Both the position numbers and the translations under genes were made by a program. Of a DNA stretch of 64,000 nucleotides, positions 17,071-26,353 are shown one piece after another. The notes below the pieces were generated by a model, which was not told the origin of the DNA, ran no database searches, and saw nothing but the letters and a program-made list of their open reading frames with translations. The DNA is taken from assembly GCA_965116595.1 (NCBI GenBank), contig OZ220708.1:2480001-2544000 (forward strand), in the 5' to 3' direction. Source of the DNA: G963663315 sp963668255. Lineage in GTDB: Bacteria > Pseudomonadota > Gammaproteobacteria > Arenicellales > Poriferihabitantaceae. Numbering within the stretch: position 1 is the stretch's first letter; the number at the start of each line of letters is the position of its first letter.

Positions 17071-18033
17071 TTAAGAGGTGGTCTGTGAATTCTGACAGAC
17101 AAGAGCCATGCACTCCAGCATGACAGTTCCCGCCAAAAAGGCTGTCATTCCACCCACATCGTGTGGTGGGCTTACTGTATTTACATCCACGGCCACAATG
17201 TTCAGACCTGCCAGTCCCTGCAGCAGGGATAATCCCTCGCGGGCACTGGCGCCGCCCCATGTAGGAGTGCATACACCCGGAGCACAGGATGGATCGAAGA
17301 AATCCATATCGAAACAAAGGTAAACCTGCCTGCCGTTCAGGCGATCATGGATATGTGCGACAACGTCTTTAAAACCGCGACTGTACATTTCATAACCATC
17401 TATTAGTTCGTAACCATATTTGCGAGTATGTTCAAACACATTGGGCTGCGTGAGTGTGCCCCGGGGGCCTAAATGAATCGAGTTTTCAGTATCAATTACA
17501 CCTTCTTCGGCAGCGCGGGTAAAAGTGGTTGCCGTGTTGTACCGGTGGTGGAGCGCATCGCCATCGCCCGGGAAGGTATCAGTATGTGCGTCGATGTGTA
17601 GAACAACCAGCTCCGGGTAGTGCGCGTGCAGTGCACGCAGTTGCGGCAGGGTTACGGCGCCATCTCCCCCCATGGTAACAGGGACGGCCCCAGCCCCGGC
17701 AATTTCTGACACAGCGGTCTCAATCCGTTCGAAAGATTCTCCGATCACGCTGGATATGACGTCAACGTTGCCGCAATCCACTACCTGAAGCTTTTCCAGC
17801 GGATTGAAATCAGCGTGCGGTGGTTGATAGGGGCGCACCAGCGCCGATTGTTCCCGGATAGCATTTGGACCATACCGTGCCCCAATCCGGACCGGGTGAG
17901 TGCCACAGTCAAATGGAATGCCCAGGACCGCGGCTCCGCTTTGACTCGTATCGGTTGAGGAAGGGACCCCCATAAAAGTGGACGGACAGTGAAACAAACC
18001 ACTTCCCGATATGTTTTCCTTGTTCTGTTTCAT
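17071..18033 (-). CDS. Agmatinase/arginase-family ureohydrolase with altered metal ligand
   Basis: A 320-residue member of the family that hydrolyses guanidino compounds to urea and an amine with a binuclear metal centre. Five of the six usual metal ligands are visible: Asp, His, Asp in HIDAHTDT and two Asp in CFDMDFFDP. The sixth, the His of the GGDHS motif, is replaced: the sequence reads MGGDGAVTLP. The usual GTGTPEPGG is also changed to PGVCTPTWGG. The enzyme may have a different metal content or substrate, or low activity. It is probably co-transcribed with the flavoprotein gene 150 bases downstream, which hints at catabolism of an N-methylated guanidino compound. This is inference only. 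Confidence 0.85.
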   Translation of the reverse strand: MKQNKENISGSGLFHCPSTFMGVPSSTDTSQSGAAVLGIPFDCGTHPVRIGARYGPNAIREQSALVRPYQPPHADFNPLEKLQVVDCGNVDVISSVIGESFERIETAVSEIAGAGAVPVTMGGDGAVTLPQLRALHAHYPELVVLHIDAHTDTFPGDGDALHHRYNTATTFTRAAEEGVIDTENSIHLGPRGTLTQPNVFEHTRKYGYELIDGYEMYSRGFKDVVAHIHDRLNGRQVYLCFDMDFFDPSCAPGVCTPTWGGASAREGLSLLQGLAGLNIVAVDVNTVSPPHDVGGMTAFLAGTVMLECMALVCQNSQTTS

Positions 18034-18099
18034 TCTAATATGTCTCTCTTAACCTTCGGAATCCTGTCGACACCGTGTGCGGTGGCACATCCATACGCT

Positions 18100-18118
18100 G
18101 CCGGCGCACTCCGCCGGC
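18100..18118. repeat. Hairpin at the downstream edge of the G+C-rich block
   Basis: GCCGGCG (18100-18106) pairs with CGCCGGC (18112-18118) around a 5-base loop, just past the PQQ dehydrogenase stop. A second small hairpin (CACCG with CGGTG, 18071-18084) follows. Neither has a T tract, so termination is not proven. Confidence 0.4.
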
Positions 18119-18124
18119 CACCAA

Positions 18125-20092
18125 CTACCTGACTCGCGCGAAAGCTACGAGCGCGGCGTGCGCCCCGCGGCCGGTTGCGATGACGACGAACTGCCGTCCA
18201 GACCGGGCGCGGTAAGTCATCGGGTTCCCAAAGGTCTTGGATGGCGTCGCGCCGCGCCAGAGTTCGGTGCCCGTCGCCTTGTCGAAAGCATAGAGGTAAG
18301 GCGCGCCGCCGCCGACGAAGACAAGGCCTCCCGCGGTCACCATCGGGCCGGAATTACCGCGCACGCCGAGCCGTGCGGGCAGCTCGATGCCGTTCAGCAA
18401 AAGATGCGCGCGCAGTTCCGGGCTGCCCTCGCCGAACGGAACCTTCCATACGATCTCGCCTACATTGAGGTCAATCGCCACCAAATGCGCCCAGGGCGGC
18501 TTAATGAGTGGGATCGGGCCAAGCCTGCTCTCCGGAGTGTCGGCGGCGCCCGGCCCGTCGGGCTCGTGGAACATGAGCAGCGACGCCCCGAAAGGACAAT
18601 TGTTGCTGTATTCGACATCGACCTCCGGGTCGTCGCCCTTGTTCACGCACACCTGGTTCGTGTCCGCGTCCTCCGATGTCCGTACGAACAGGAGCCCGCT
18701 CCCGGGGTCGAAGGCCGCCCCGCCCCAGTTCGCGCCTCCGCTGGCGCCCGGGCGCTGGAGGGTGCCGCGCAGGCTGGGAGGCGTGAACAGCGGGCCGATC
18801 CGAAAGCGCTTCATCTCCGCCACCGCGAGCGCATGAATCTCCGGCGTCAGGTCGTTCGCGTCCTCCAGCGATACGCCCTGCCCGGCGAATGGTGGCGGCT
18901 TGGTCGGGAAGGGCTGCGTCGGATAGAGCGCTTCTCCCGGCACGTCCGTTGCCGTGTCCACTGCGCGTTCCTCGATAGGCCATACCGGCTTGCCCGTCAC
19001 CCGATCGAACACATAGGTGAAGCCGTGCTTGGAGACCTGCGCCACCGCGTCGATCTCGCGCCCGTCCACATTTATCGTCACGAGATTCGGCGCGGCGGCG
19101 AGGTCGTAGTCCCACACGCCGTGATGCACCGTCTGGAAGTGCCATTTCCGCTCGCCGGTGCGTGCATCGAGGCACACAAGCGATTCGGCGAAGAGGTTGG
19201 CGCCGGGTCGGCGGCCGCCCCAGTAGTCGCTGCTTGGCGTGCTTGTCGGCGCGTAGAGAAGCCCGCGTTCGGCGTCGAGCGACATCAGTCCCCACACATT
19301 GGCGTGGCCTGTGAAGCGCCAGGACTCGTTCTTCCAGCTGTCCGCGCCAAAGTTTCCGGCCGATTGCGGGATGGTGAAGAACACCCAGCGGCGCTCACCG
19401 GTGCGCGTGTCGAACGCCTGTACGGTGCCCGGCGGATCGAACTTGCGTTGCAGGCGGTCAGGAATGCGGCTGCCCACGATTACCAGATCCTCGAACACGA
19501 CCGGTGGCGAGGTCTGGTCGAACTCGTGGCGGGTTACCGGGTGGGCGAAGGCATCGGTCAGCAGGACGCTCCCACCCTCGCCGAAGCTCGCGTCCAGCTT
19601 CCCGGTCGCGGCGTCGATGGCGTAGAGCCGGTCGCGGCTGTTGAGGAATATGCGGTTCTCGTTCCCGTCGCTCCACCAGGCAACGCCGCGATGCTTGAAC
19701 CCTGTCGGCCCCGCGCCCTTGGGTCCTCCCTCATAGACCTTCGGATCGAAGCTCCACAGCTCGGCGCCCGTCTCCGCATCGAGAGCGACGCCCCGCGTGT
19801 ACATGGTCGAGAGGTAGAGCACATTGTCGACCATGATCGGCGTCGCCTGGAACGGACCCGGCCGGGTGCCGTATCGCTCGAGCGGTGTCTCGTTTGGCCG
19901 CCATTGCCAGACGATCTCCACTTCGTCGATATTGGCGGCCGTGATTTCTCTGGCCGTGGAGTACTTGGTCTGCGCCTGTCCCGAGCCGACGAAGGGCCAC
20001 TCGATCATGTCGCCCGGTTCGCGAGCGCTCGCGCATAATGTAGATGAAAGGACGGCGGCTACGAGGACGGCGGGCGCAACGAATCTATTCAT
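18125..20092 (-). CDS. PQQ-dependent periplasmic dehydrogenase (quinoprotein)
   Basis: A 655-residue quinoprotein with an eight-bladed propeller fold. A signal peptide starts at the chosen ATG (MNRFVAPAVLVAAVLSS, likely cut at ASA-REP near residue 24). Repeated blade motifs such as GVALDAETGAELWSFDP, DARTGERKWHFQ and DKATGTELWRG are present, with HHGVWDYDLAAAPNLV and SGGANWGGAAFDP as in glucose and alcohol quinoproteins. No CxxCH haem motif is seen, so electrons must go to a separate carrier. The frame extends 124 residues further upstream, but that part overlaps the autotransporter gene and is not signal-like. It begins 35 bases after the autotransporter gene ends, so the two form an operon. 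High G+C sets it apart from the core genome. No pqq synthesis genes are in the window, and the substrate is unknown. Confidence 0.9.
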   Translation of the reverse strand: MNRFVAPAVLVAAVLSSTLCASAREPGDMIEWPFVGSGQAQTKYSTAREITAANIDEVEIVWQWRPNETPLERYGTRPGPFQATPIMVDNVLYLSTMYTRGVALDAETGAELWSFDPKVYEGGPKGAGPTGFKHRGVAWWSDGNENRIFLNSRDRLYAIDAATGKLDASFGEGGSVLLTDAFAHPVTRHEFDQTSPPVVFEDLVIVGSRIPDRLQRKFDPPGTVQAFDTRTGERRWVFFTIPQSAGNFGADSWKNESWRFTGHANVWGLMSLDAERGLLYAPTSTPSSDYWGGRRPGANLFAESLVCLDARTGERKWHFQTVHHGVWDYDLAAAPNLVTINVDGREIDAVAQVSKHGFTYVFDRVTGKPVWPIEERAVDTATDVPGEALYPTQPFPTKPPPFAGQGVSLEDANDLTPEIHALAVAEMKRFRIGPLFTPPSLRGTLQRPGASGGANWGGAAFDPGSGLLFVRTSEDADTNQVCVNKGDDPEVDVEYSNNCPFGASLLMFHEPDGPGAADTPESRLGPIPLIKPPWAHLVAIDLNVGEIVWKVPFGEGSPELRAHLLLNGIELPARLGVRGNSGPMVTAGGLVFVGGGAPYLYAFDKATGTELWRGATPSKTFGNPMTYRARSGRQFVVIATGRGAHAALVAFARVR

Positions 20093-20126
20093 GGACGGGA
20101 ATTGCGGCAGGCGATCCGTTCGCACC

Positions 20127-22997
20127 CTAGAACTGCGTTCCGAGGCGGAGGCTGACGGTGTAGCCGCTGTCGTCCGATCCCAGGTTGGAGGCGGAAACCT
20201 CTCCGCCCAGCGACCACCGGTTCCAGCGGCGCTCCGCGCCCAGACCCAGCATGCCCCGGGTCCGGTCGGCTTCCGAGCCGAGGCGCTCGCCCGAGATTTC
20301 CACCGCTGTCTCCGCATCCCCCAGAACCCGCTCCACACCCAGACGCCCGCGCAGGGCAAGCGTCCGTTCGCTGCCGTCCCACGAGTATGCAGATTCCGCG
20401 ACGATGCCGAGACCGACGATGGAGCGATCCGCCTGGCCGACCGAAACCCGCGACCCGACGGCATCCCGGAAACCGTTCATCGAAGCGTCCGAGCGGCTCG
20501 ACCACGCCTGGGGCATCACCGACAGATCGTCGGCGATCGAGAAACGCCGGCTCGCCTCAACCTCGATGCTGTGCACCGTTACATCGGCCCCCTCCTTCAG
20601 CGGACCCCGGCCGTCCGCGCGCAGGTCCGCCCCGTAGTGGGTCACCGAGACGCGTCCGCTCGCATGGTAGCCGGCAGGATTCTCCCACGAGGTCCCGAAC
20701 GACGCGCCAAAGCCCGCAGCTTCGATCTTACCCCCGCCCATCGGTGCGGACACGTCCGCAGAGCCCCGCACATGGCGCAGCGAGGCCCAGCCGGTCAGGC
20801 CCTCCTCCGGGGAGAGCGCAAAATCGACCCCCGCCTCAGCCTCGAAGTGGCCGAAATCATAGATCGCGCCGACCTGCGAGCGCTTCGGAGCGTAGGAACC
20901 CTGGCCGCCCGAGACCCTGACCCACTCGGGCGAACCGGGTCTGCGCAGCCGCTTGCCCACTGTCCCCCGGCTGTCCAGCCGCAACATGAACCCGGGTAGC
21001 GCCTCGTAGACCGCCGCGCGCGGCGCATAGGGCCCAGTCACGAAATCTGTCGGCAGGAATGCCCGCCCCGCAACGGTCTCCGAGACCGTGAGGGACATGT
21101 CGCGCGCGCCGTTCGGCGCCGTCGCACCCGTCGCACCCGTCATGTCGTCGTGCAGGACCACGCCGTTGACAACGACAGTCGTCCGGCCATCGTCGTTTCT
21201 GATCTCGCCCGCGATGGCATCGCTCGCCCGGCGGCCGTCCAGCTGCGCCTCGACATGCAACGTGGGCTCGGTTCCCTCGGGCCCCTCGGCCCGCACGGCA
21301 ACGCCCGAGGCCGCGCCGACGCTGCCACGGGGGCCGATCTCGACCCGGCCGCCACCGTAAAGCCGGACCCCCGCCCCCACACCCGAGCCGCCCCGCACAC
21401 GCCCGTTCACGACGACATTCTGTGCGGCTGTTGTTCCGCGCGTGTTGTCGCTGGCGTTCACGGTGACGTTCCGAAGGGCGGGAGCCCCGATCGGCTCAGG
21501 CCTGTCGTCGAGCAACCGGCCGGTGAGGCCGACCAGAATGCCAGAACTGCCCTCGCCCTCCGCCGTAATCGTTCCGCCTTCGACACGAATGCCGATGCCG
21601 CCTTCGCCCGTGAAGTTGAATGCCCGAATGCCGGCGACGCTCTCTCCCGTCGCCACGACGGTCGAATCGCGAACGTCGATGGAGATCTCGCCTGTGCCCT
21701 CGTGGCGCTGGCCGCCGCCAATGCCCACGGAACGGTCGCCCTCGACCCGGATGTCGACGTCGCGTGCGGCGATGTCGATGTCGCCCTTCCGGTCATGTAT
21801 GAAGGACATGCCACCGGAGTCCGCACCCTTCACCACGATATCGGCACGTCGGACATTGACGTGAATGTCGCCTTCTTCACCCCAGTATCCGCCCCAGATG
21901 CCATCGAAATACCTCCCTCCTTCCTCGTTGTCGCGCATGCGGTAGATGCCGAGGCTGCTGGAGACATCGATGTCGACGTCCTGGACATCGAAGGAGAGGT
22001 CGCCGCCCTCTCCCTGCGCATAGAGAAAGGCTATGCCGTTTGAGTTGATTGCCTCCGCTTCCTCGGTCTTGACAGCGATGGCGCTGTCCCGAACGGTGAT
22101 GTCGGTCTTGCCGCTGCCGAGATGGTAGCCCAGGATTCCGTCAATCATGGTCGGGCCGCCAATGTCAATGTCAACACTCCGGACATCGATGTCGACGTCT
22201 CCGCTGCCGCGATGGGAGGCGAACACGCCAGTGGCCCAAAAGGCATCGACCCTGATGTCGGAGTCCCGCACGGCGACGTTCAGGTCTCCCTCGACGCGTT
22301 GGACTCCAACGACGCCGCCCCATCCCCCGTTCAGATCAATGTCGACGTCGCGGACGATGAGATCGTGGTCGCCGCTGAACTCGTCGTTCGTGTCGTACTC
22401 GTCGCCACGATAGCTGTGGATGGCGAAAGCGCGCAGCCAGTCGCTTGCGATCAAGAACGAACCGCCGGCGACTTCCGTGCGCAGCGCGCCCGACCTCCCG
22501 TAGTGGCCGACCGAAATCCCTCTCGCGTTCGACGATATGTCGGCGGAAGAGAAGAGCGAGATGTCGCCCGTATGGTCGGCGCCGGTCTCGATCCTGACGG
22601 CGCTGTGGGGGGGGTCTCCCTCGCCAGGCAGAACCAGCTGGTCGTCGTCGGGATCGTCGCGGTCGTAGCGTATCGAGAGGTCATCGGCGAGCCGGATGGT
22701 GAAGTCTCCCCCGTTCGCCTCGCCGGGGCGGTACACGATGTTGCCGTCCGTGGCCGCATCGTAGTTCGAGGGCGAGCAGATGACCGGAGTTCCGGCTTCG
22801 GGCAGACCGCATTCGTTCTCGGCCCGCAACTCGCCCGCGCCACCAAACGAGATGCCTAGCACGATGACGGCGAGGTCGAATGGAAGCCCGGCGCTCGCGT
22901 ACCACGCGGGAGCCGGACAGGTTGCGTGGCCGACGCCCGGTTGAATCGACAGGATCGCGGGTTTCTTCACTAGGTACCTCCAAACGATCAGGGACAT
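20127..22997 (-). CDS. Autotransporter with tandem-repeat passenger and C-terminal beta-barrel
   Basis: An outer-membrane autotransporter of about 956 residues. From the N-terminus: a long leader with a hydrophobic segment (DLAVIVLGISFGGAG), a region with CGLPEAGTPVICSPSNYD as in other autotransporters, a tandem-repeat passenger of at least nine units with a base period near 29-30 residues, a linker, and a roughly 270-residue barrel. The chain ends in SLRLGTQF, with the aromatic last residue typical of barrel insertion. The start is uncertain: ATG at 22997 is used, but ATG at 23024 and 23132 are in frame. The passenger has almost no cysteine and many Asp and Gly, suggesting a parallel beta-helix. 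Strongly G+C-rich, and in an operon with the PQQ dehydrogenase. Function (adhesion, binding, enzyme) is unknown. Confidence 0.85.
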   Translation of the reverse strand: MSLIVWRYLVKKPAILSIQPGVGHATCPAPAWYASAGLPFDLAVIVLGISFGGAGELRAENECGLPEAGTPVICSPSNYDAATDGNIVYRPGEANGGDFTIRLADDLSIRYDRDDPDDDQLVLPGEGDPPHSAVRIETGADHTGDISLFSSADISSNARGISVGHYGRSGALRTEVAGGSFLIASDWLRAFAIHSYRGDEYDTNDEFSGDHDLIVRDVDIDLNGGWGGVVGVQRVEGDLNVAVRDSDIRVDAFWATGVFASHRGSGDVDIDVRSVDIDIGGPTMIDGILGYHLGSGKTDITVRDSAIAVKTEEAEAINSNGIAFLYAQGEGGDLSFDVQDVDIDVSSSLGIYRMRDNEEGGRYFDGIWGGYWGEEGDIHVNVRRADIVVKGADSGGMSFIHDRKGDIDIAARDVDIRVEGDRSVGIGGGQRHEGTGEISIDVRDSTVVATGESVAGIRAFNFTGEGGIGIRVEGGTITAEGEGSSGILVGLTGRLLDDRPEPIGAPALRNVTVNASDNTRGTTAAQNVVVNGRVRGGSGVGAGVRLYGGGRVEIGPRGSVGAASGVAVRAEGPEGTEPTLHVEAQLDGRRASDAIAGEIRNDDGRTTVVVNGVVLHDDMTGATGATAPNGARDMSLTVSETVAGRAFLPTDFVTGPYAPRAAVYEALPGFMLRLDSRGTVGKRLRRPGSPEWVRVSGGQGSYAPKRSQVGAIYDFGHFEAEAGVDFALSPEEGLTGWASLRHVRGSADVSAPMGGGKIEAAGFGASFGTSWENPAGYHASGRVSVTHYGADLRADGRGPLKEGADVTVHSIEVEASRRFSIADDLSVMPQAWSSRSDASMNGFRDAVGSRVSVGQADRSIVGLGIVAESAYSWDGSERTLALRGRLGVERVLGDAETAVEISGERLGSEADRTRGMLGLGAERRWNRWSLGGEVSASNLGSDDSGYTVSLRLGTQF
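21513..22373 (-). repeat. Tandem protein repeats (about 29-30 residues) in the autotransporter passenger
   Basis: At least nine units follow the pattern G-D-x-x-I-x-V-R-D-x-D-I-x-V, then about 12 variable residues, then G-I or G-V, then a short Gly-rich turn. Examples of unit starts: GDLNVAVRDSDIRV, GDVDIDVRSVDIDI, GKTDITVRDSAIAV, GDIDIAARDVDIRV, GEISIDVRDSTVVA. Spacings I count are 28, 29, 30, 36, 44, 29, 31 and 30 residues. Alternating Val/Ile and Asp suits stacked beta-helix rungs. Confidence 0.75.
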
Positions 22998-23251
22998 TGT
23001 TTTCTTGAGACCGCTTATGCACATGGCTCTGGTTCTATCAACATGTTGTAGGTAAGGGGTTCTGCAGTGGTGGCGGCTGTCAGGGATCTGTTCATGTGGT
23101 GGCTCCGCCGGCAGGAACGTATTAAGGAACATTCTACCAGTTCCCCCTCCCTAACCTCAACATCTGACCCACATCTGGCCCAAATCCCGCGATAGAGATT
23201 CAGGAATGTGTTTTGATGTAGTATTCTGATTGACGATGACCGGGGGATCTC

Positions 23252-24016
23252 ATGCCCATCCCACTGAATAGCGAAGTTCTTAGCCCAGAAAACGACAAAA
23301 CGATCCTGATTCTTCACGGACTGTTCGGTTCAATCGCCAACTGGCGGAGCATAGCAAGGTATTTTGCAGGCAATTTCCGGGTAATCAGCCTTGATCTTCG
23401 TAATCACGGCAAATCTCCCTGGCATGAAGACATGCGATATGTTGACCTTGCCGGTGATGTCGCGGCCTTTATGGAGTCAAATTCGATACAAAAGCCCCAC
23501 ATGATTGGTCATAGTATGGGTGGGAAAACACTGATGACCCTTCTACAGCGGTTGGATATTGAGATTGACCTCCCTTTTGTGATTGATATAGCGCCTGTGA
23601 ATTACAACCATAATCATGATGCCCTGCTCGAGGCTATGGCATCGGTCGACCTGATCAACCTGGAAACCAGAAAAGAGATAGATTCACAACTAGCCAGGTC
23701 CATTGCTGACAATGCATTGAGGCAGTATCTGATGCAGAATGTGACCAGAAATAAAGATCGATACGAATGGAGAATTAACTTAAAGTCTATTAGTAATAAT
23801 ATTCAGTATATTTATGATTACGAAGAAGATAAAGTCGTGCACACGAACATCGTATTTATACGAGGCGAACAATCAGATTATGTTCTTCCGAAATACCATG
23901 ATCGAATCCATAACCTGTTTCCGAATGCCCAAATCAGATCAATCGCTGATTGCGGTCATTGGCTGCATACACAAAAGCCCGGTGACCTGGTTCAGATCAT
24001 CGAATCTTATCTGTAA
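23252..24016 (+). CDS. Alpha/beta-fold hydrolase (YbfF-like esterase)
   Basis: A 254-residue cytoplasmic alpha/beta hydrolase, the same length as E. coli YbfF. Seen: the oxyanion-hole region LHGLFGSIANW (about 22-32), LDLRNHGKS, the nucleophile elbow GHSMGG with its Ser near residue 90, and the late catalytic His in ADCGHWLH (about 236). The natural substrate is unknown; YbfF-type enzymes act on short acyl esters. GGGGGAT sits about 8 bases ahead of the ATG. It is convergent with acs, 23 bases away, without a visible terminator. Confidence 0.9.
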   Translation: MPIPLNSEVLSPENDKTILILHGLFGSIANWRSIARYFAGNFRVISLDLRNHGKSPWHEDMRYVDLAGDVAAFMESNSIQKPHMIGHSMGGKTLMTLLQRLDIEIDLPFVIDIAPVNYNHNHDALLEAMASVDLINLETRKEIDSQLARSIADNALRQYLMQNVTRNKDRYEWRINLKSISNNIQYIYDYEEDKVVHTNIVFIRGEQSDYVLPKYHDRIHNLFPNAQIRSIADCGHWLHTQKPGDLVQIIESYL

Positions 24017-24039
24017 CCAGTCTGCAATTTGGAGAAATC

Positions 24040-25977
24040 CTACCCTGCCCTGTTCTTAATCAAGTCATCCACCACCGCAGGCTCAGCCAGGGTACTGGTA
24101 TCGCCCAGGTCTTCGAATTCTTCAGCAGCAATTTTCCTCAGGATTCGGCGCATGATTTTTCCGGATCGTGTTTTCGGCAGTCCGGGCGCCCATTGAATGA
24201 CATCGGGCTTTGCAATCGGACCTATCTCCTTTTTGACCATCTCTGACAACTCGGCATGCAGTCCGTCTGAGGGGTCCGTTCCTACCATCAGGGTGACATA
24301 AGCATAAATGCCCTGCCCCTTGATTTCGTGGGGGTATCCGACTACTGCAGCTTCGGCAACTTCTTCATGCAGCACCAGCGCGCTTTCGACTTCAGCGGTA
24401 CCCATTCGATGGCCGGATACGTTGATCACATCGTCCACACGACCGGTAATCCACCAGTATCCATCTTCATCACGTCGAGCCCCATCTCCAGTAAAATAGT
24501 TCCCGGGCCAGGTTTTGAAGTAAGTGTCTTTAAAGCGCTGATGATCGCCATACACTGTGCGCATCTGCCCAGGCCAGGATTGCTTGATGATCAAATCTCC
24601 GGAAGCGGCGCCTTCCTGTTCAGTTCCGTCCGGACCCATCAGAGCCGGTTGGATGCCGAAAAAAGGGCGAGTTGCCGAACCGGGTTTCAGATATGTCGCT
24701 CCCGGCAATGGGGTGATCAATATGCCCCCGGTTTCCGTTTGCCACCAGGTATCGACAATCGGGCAGTTCCCATCTCCCACTACATGGTAATACCACTCCC
24801 ATGCTTCAGGATTGATCGGTTCGCCGACTGTCCCCAGGATCCGCAAACTGCTTCGATTCGAACGCTTGACCCAATCATCTCCTTGCGCCATCAAAGCTCT
24901 CAAGGCAGTAGGTGCGGTATAGAAAATATTGACGTTGTGTTTATCGACGATCTGCCAGAATCTTCCTGCATCGGGATAAACAGGCACCCCTTCGAACATC
25001 ATGGTGATGGCGCCGTTGGCGAGAGGGCCATAAACAATATAGCTGTGTCCGGTTACCCAACCCACATCCGCAGTACACCAGTAAACATCCCCGTCATGGT
25101 AGTCAAATACGTATTTATGGGTCATGGCTGCATAAAGCTGATATCCACCAGTGGTATGCAACACCCCCTTGGGTTTACCCGTCGAACCCGAGGTATACAA
25201 AATGAACAACGGATCCTCTGCATCCATGGGCTCCGGCGGACACTCGGCTTTGGAAGCTTCACTCATGGCTTCGTGATACCACACATCCCGTCCAGGACTG
25301 GCAGTTACTGAATTGCCGGTTCGTCGAACCACAATGGTCGTATGTACATTCGGGCACCCTTCAAGCGCTTTTTCGACATTTTCCTTCAACGGCACATTTT
25401 TACCGCCGCGCGGCCCTTCATCCGCAGTAATGACAACCTGACAATCCGAATCCAGAATCCGATCACGCAAGGCATCCGGGGAGAATCCGCCGAAAACTAT
25501 CGAATGGATGGCGCCAATTCGTGTGCAGGCCAACATCGCTATTGCCGCTTCCGGGATCATCGGCATATAAATTGAAACCCGGTCTCCCTTGCGTACACCA
25601 CGGGATTTCAAGACATTTGAAAACTTGCAAACTAACTCGAATAATTGATTGTAAGTTATTGACATGTCAACTTCCGGGTCATCACTTTCCCAGATAATAG
25701 CGGCTTGGTCTCCACGGGTGGGCAAGTGCCGGTCAACGCAGTTGTAACAGACATTGAGTTGCCCGCCGACAAACCATTTTATGTCTGCCGAGTGAAAATC
25801 CACTGACATCACACTATCCCAGGGACTGAACCAGTCGACAAAACTTTCCGCCTGCTCTGCCCAGAAACTCTCCGGGTCGTCGATAGAGTTCTGATACATT
25901 TCCAGGTATTGTGCGTCGGTCAGATGGGCTCTGGCAGCAATTTCACTGTTTACTTCGTAGACTTTATCTTTAGACAT
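24040..25977 (-). CDS. acs: Acetyl-CoA synthetase (acetate--CoA ligase)
   Basis: Activates acetate to acetyl-CoA through an acetyl-adenylate. The 645 residues match the family (about 650). Seen: the P-loop YTSGSTGKPKGVLH (about 260-273), DTWWQTETGG, the hinge region TGDGARRDEDGYWWITGRVDDVINVSGHR and the C-terminal PKTRSGKIMRR whose Lys is the regulatory acetylation site in well studied Acs enzymes. It is the last gene of a same-strand run (dusA, desaturase, Trm112-like, acs), separated from the others by 100 bases that may hold its own promoter. Confidence 0.98.
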   Translation of the reverse strand: MSKDKVYEVNSEIAARAHLTDAQYLEMYQNSIDDPESFWAEQAESFVDWFSPWDSVMSVDFHSADIKWFVGGQLNVCYNCVDRHLPTRGDQAAIIWESDDPEVDMSITYNQLFELVCKFSNVLKSRGVRKGDRVSIYMPMIPEAAIAMLACTRIGAIHSIVFGGFSPDALRDRILDSDCQVVITADEGPRGGKNVPLKENVEKALEGCPNVHTTIVVRRTGNSVTASPGRDVWYHEAMSEASKAECPPEPMDAEDPLFILYTSGSTGKPKGVLHTTGGYQLYAAMTHKYVFDYHDGDVYWCTADVGWVTGHSYIVYGPLANGAITMMFEGVPVYPDAGRFWQIVDKHNVNIFYTAPTALRALMAQGDDWVKRSNRSSLRILGTVGEPINPEAWEWYYHVVGDGNCPIVDTWWQTETGGILITPLPGATYLKPGSATRPFFGIQPALMGPDGTEQEGAASGDLIIKQSWPGQMRTVYGDHQRFKDTYFKTWPGNYFTGDGARRDEDGYWWITGRVDDVINVSGHRMGTAEVESALVLHEEVAEAAVVGYPHEIKGQGIYAYVTLMVGTDPSDGLHAELSEMVKKEIGPIAKPDVIQWAPGLPKTRSGKIMRRILRKIAAEEFEDLGDTSTLAEPAVVDDLIKNRAG

Positions 25978-26077
25978 GACTCAACTCTTGCTGTGTTAAT
26001 TTCCGATTTTACTTTACGGATAAAATCAGTTTTTAGCAACCGTAAAAACAACGCGGCCTTGATGAATAACGACCCTG

Positions 26078-26341
26078 CTATCCAGTAATCTGGTCAGCGG
26101 CAATGGCCTGATCTTCCAGCATGACAGGAATACCCTGTTCGATACGGTAAATGGTTTTCTTGTTACTGGTAATCAAGGCCTCAGCCAGGGGTTGGGTGAC
26201 CGTATTGCCGCCCAGGGTCTCGACCGAGCCACTTTTAATCGAATGATTCAATTTTTCCAACCTGTCCGGGTCCAGCATGAAAACAGGCAGTTTTGTAACG
26301 GGACATACCAGCACACTGAGTAATTCTGGATGAATCGGCAT
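26078..26341 (-). CDS. Trm112/YcaR-like small protein
   Basis: An 87-residue protein of the Trm112p-like family (PF03966 type; YcaR in E. coli). The start MPIHPELLSVLVCPVTKLPV and the end IYRIEQGIPVMLEDQAI match the family. It is longer than YcaR (about 60 residues) because of an insert of about 25 residues in the middle. Only one Cys is present, so it cannot form a full zinc knuckle. The role is not established; eukaryotic relatives activate methyltransferases. It follows the desaturase gene after 12 bases. Confidence 0.8.
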   Translation of the reverse strand: MPIHPELLSVLVCPVTKLPVFMLDPDRLEKLNHSIKSGSVETLGGNTVTQPLAEALITSNKKTIYRIEQGIPVMLEDQAIAADQITG

Positions 26342-26353
26342 TTTCTGACAGAA

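Noticed and set aside
18077..20038. 653-codon open frame on the + strand opposite the PQQ dehydrogenase
   Set aside because: High G+C content removes stop codons in all frames here. Its translation is Arg/Ala/Glu/Val-rich with no recognisable domain, while the - strand frame is a clear quinoprotein.
20093..20464. 124-residue upstream extension of the PQQ dehydrogenase frame
   Set aside because: It overlaps the autotransporter barrel coding region, is Arg/Ser/Ala-rich and lacks a signal peptide, whereas the internal ATG at 20092 begins a textbook one.
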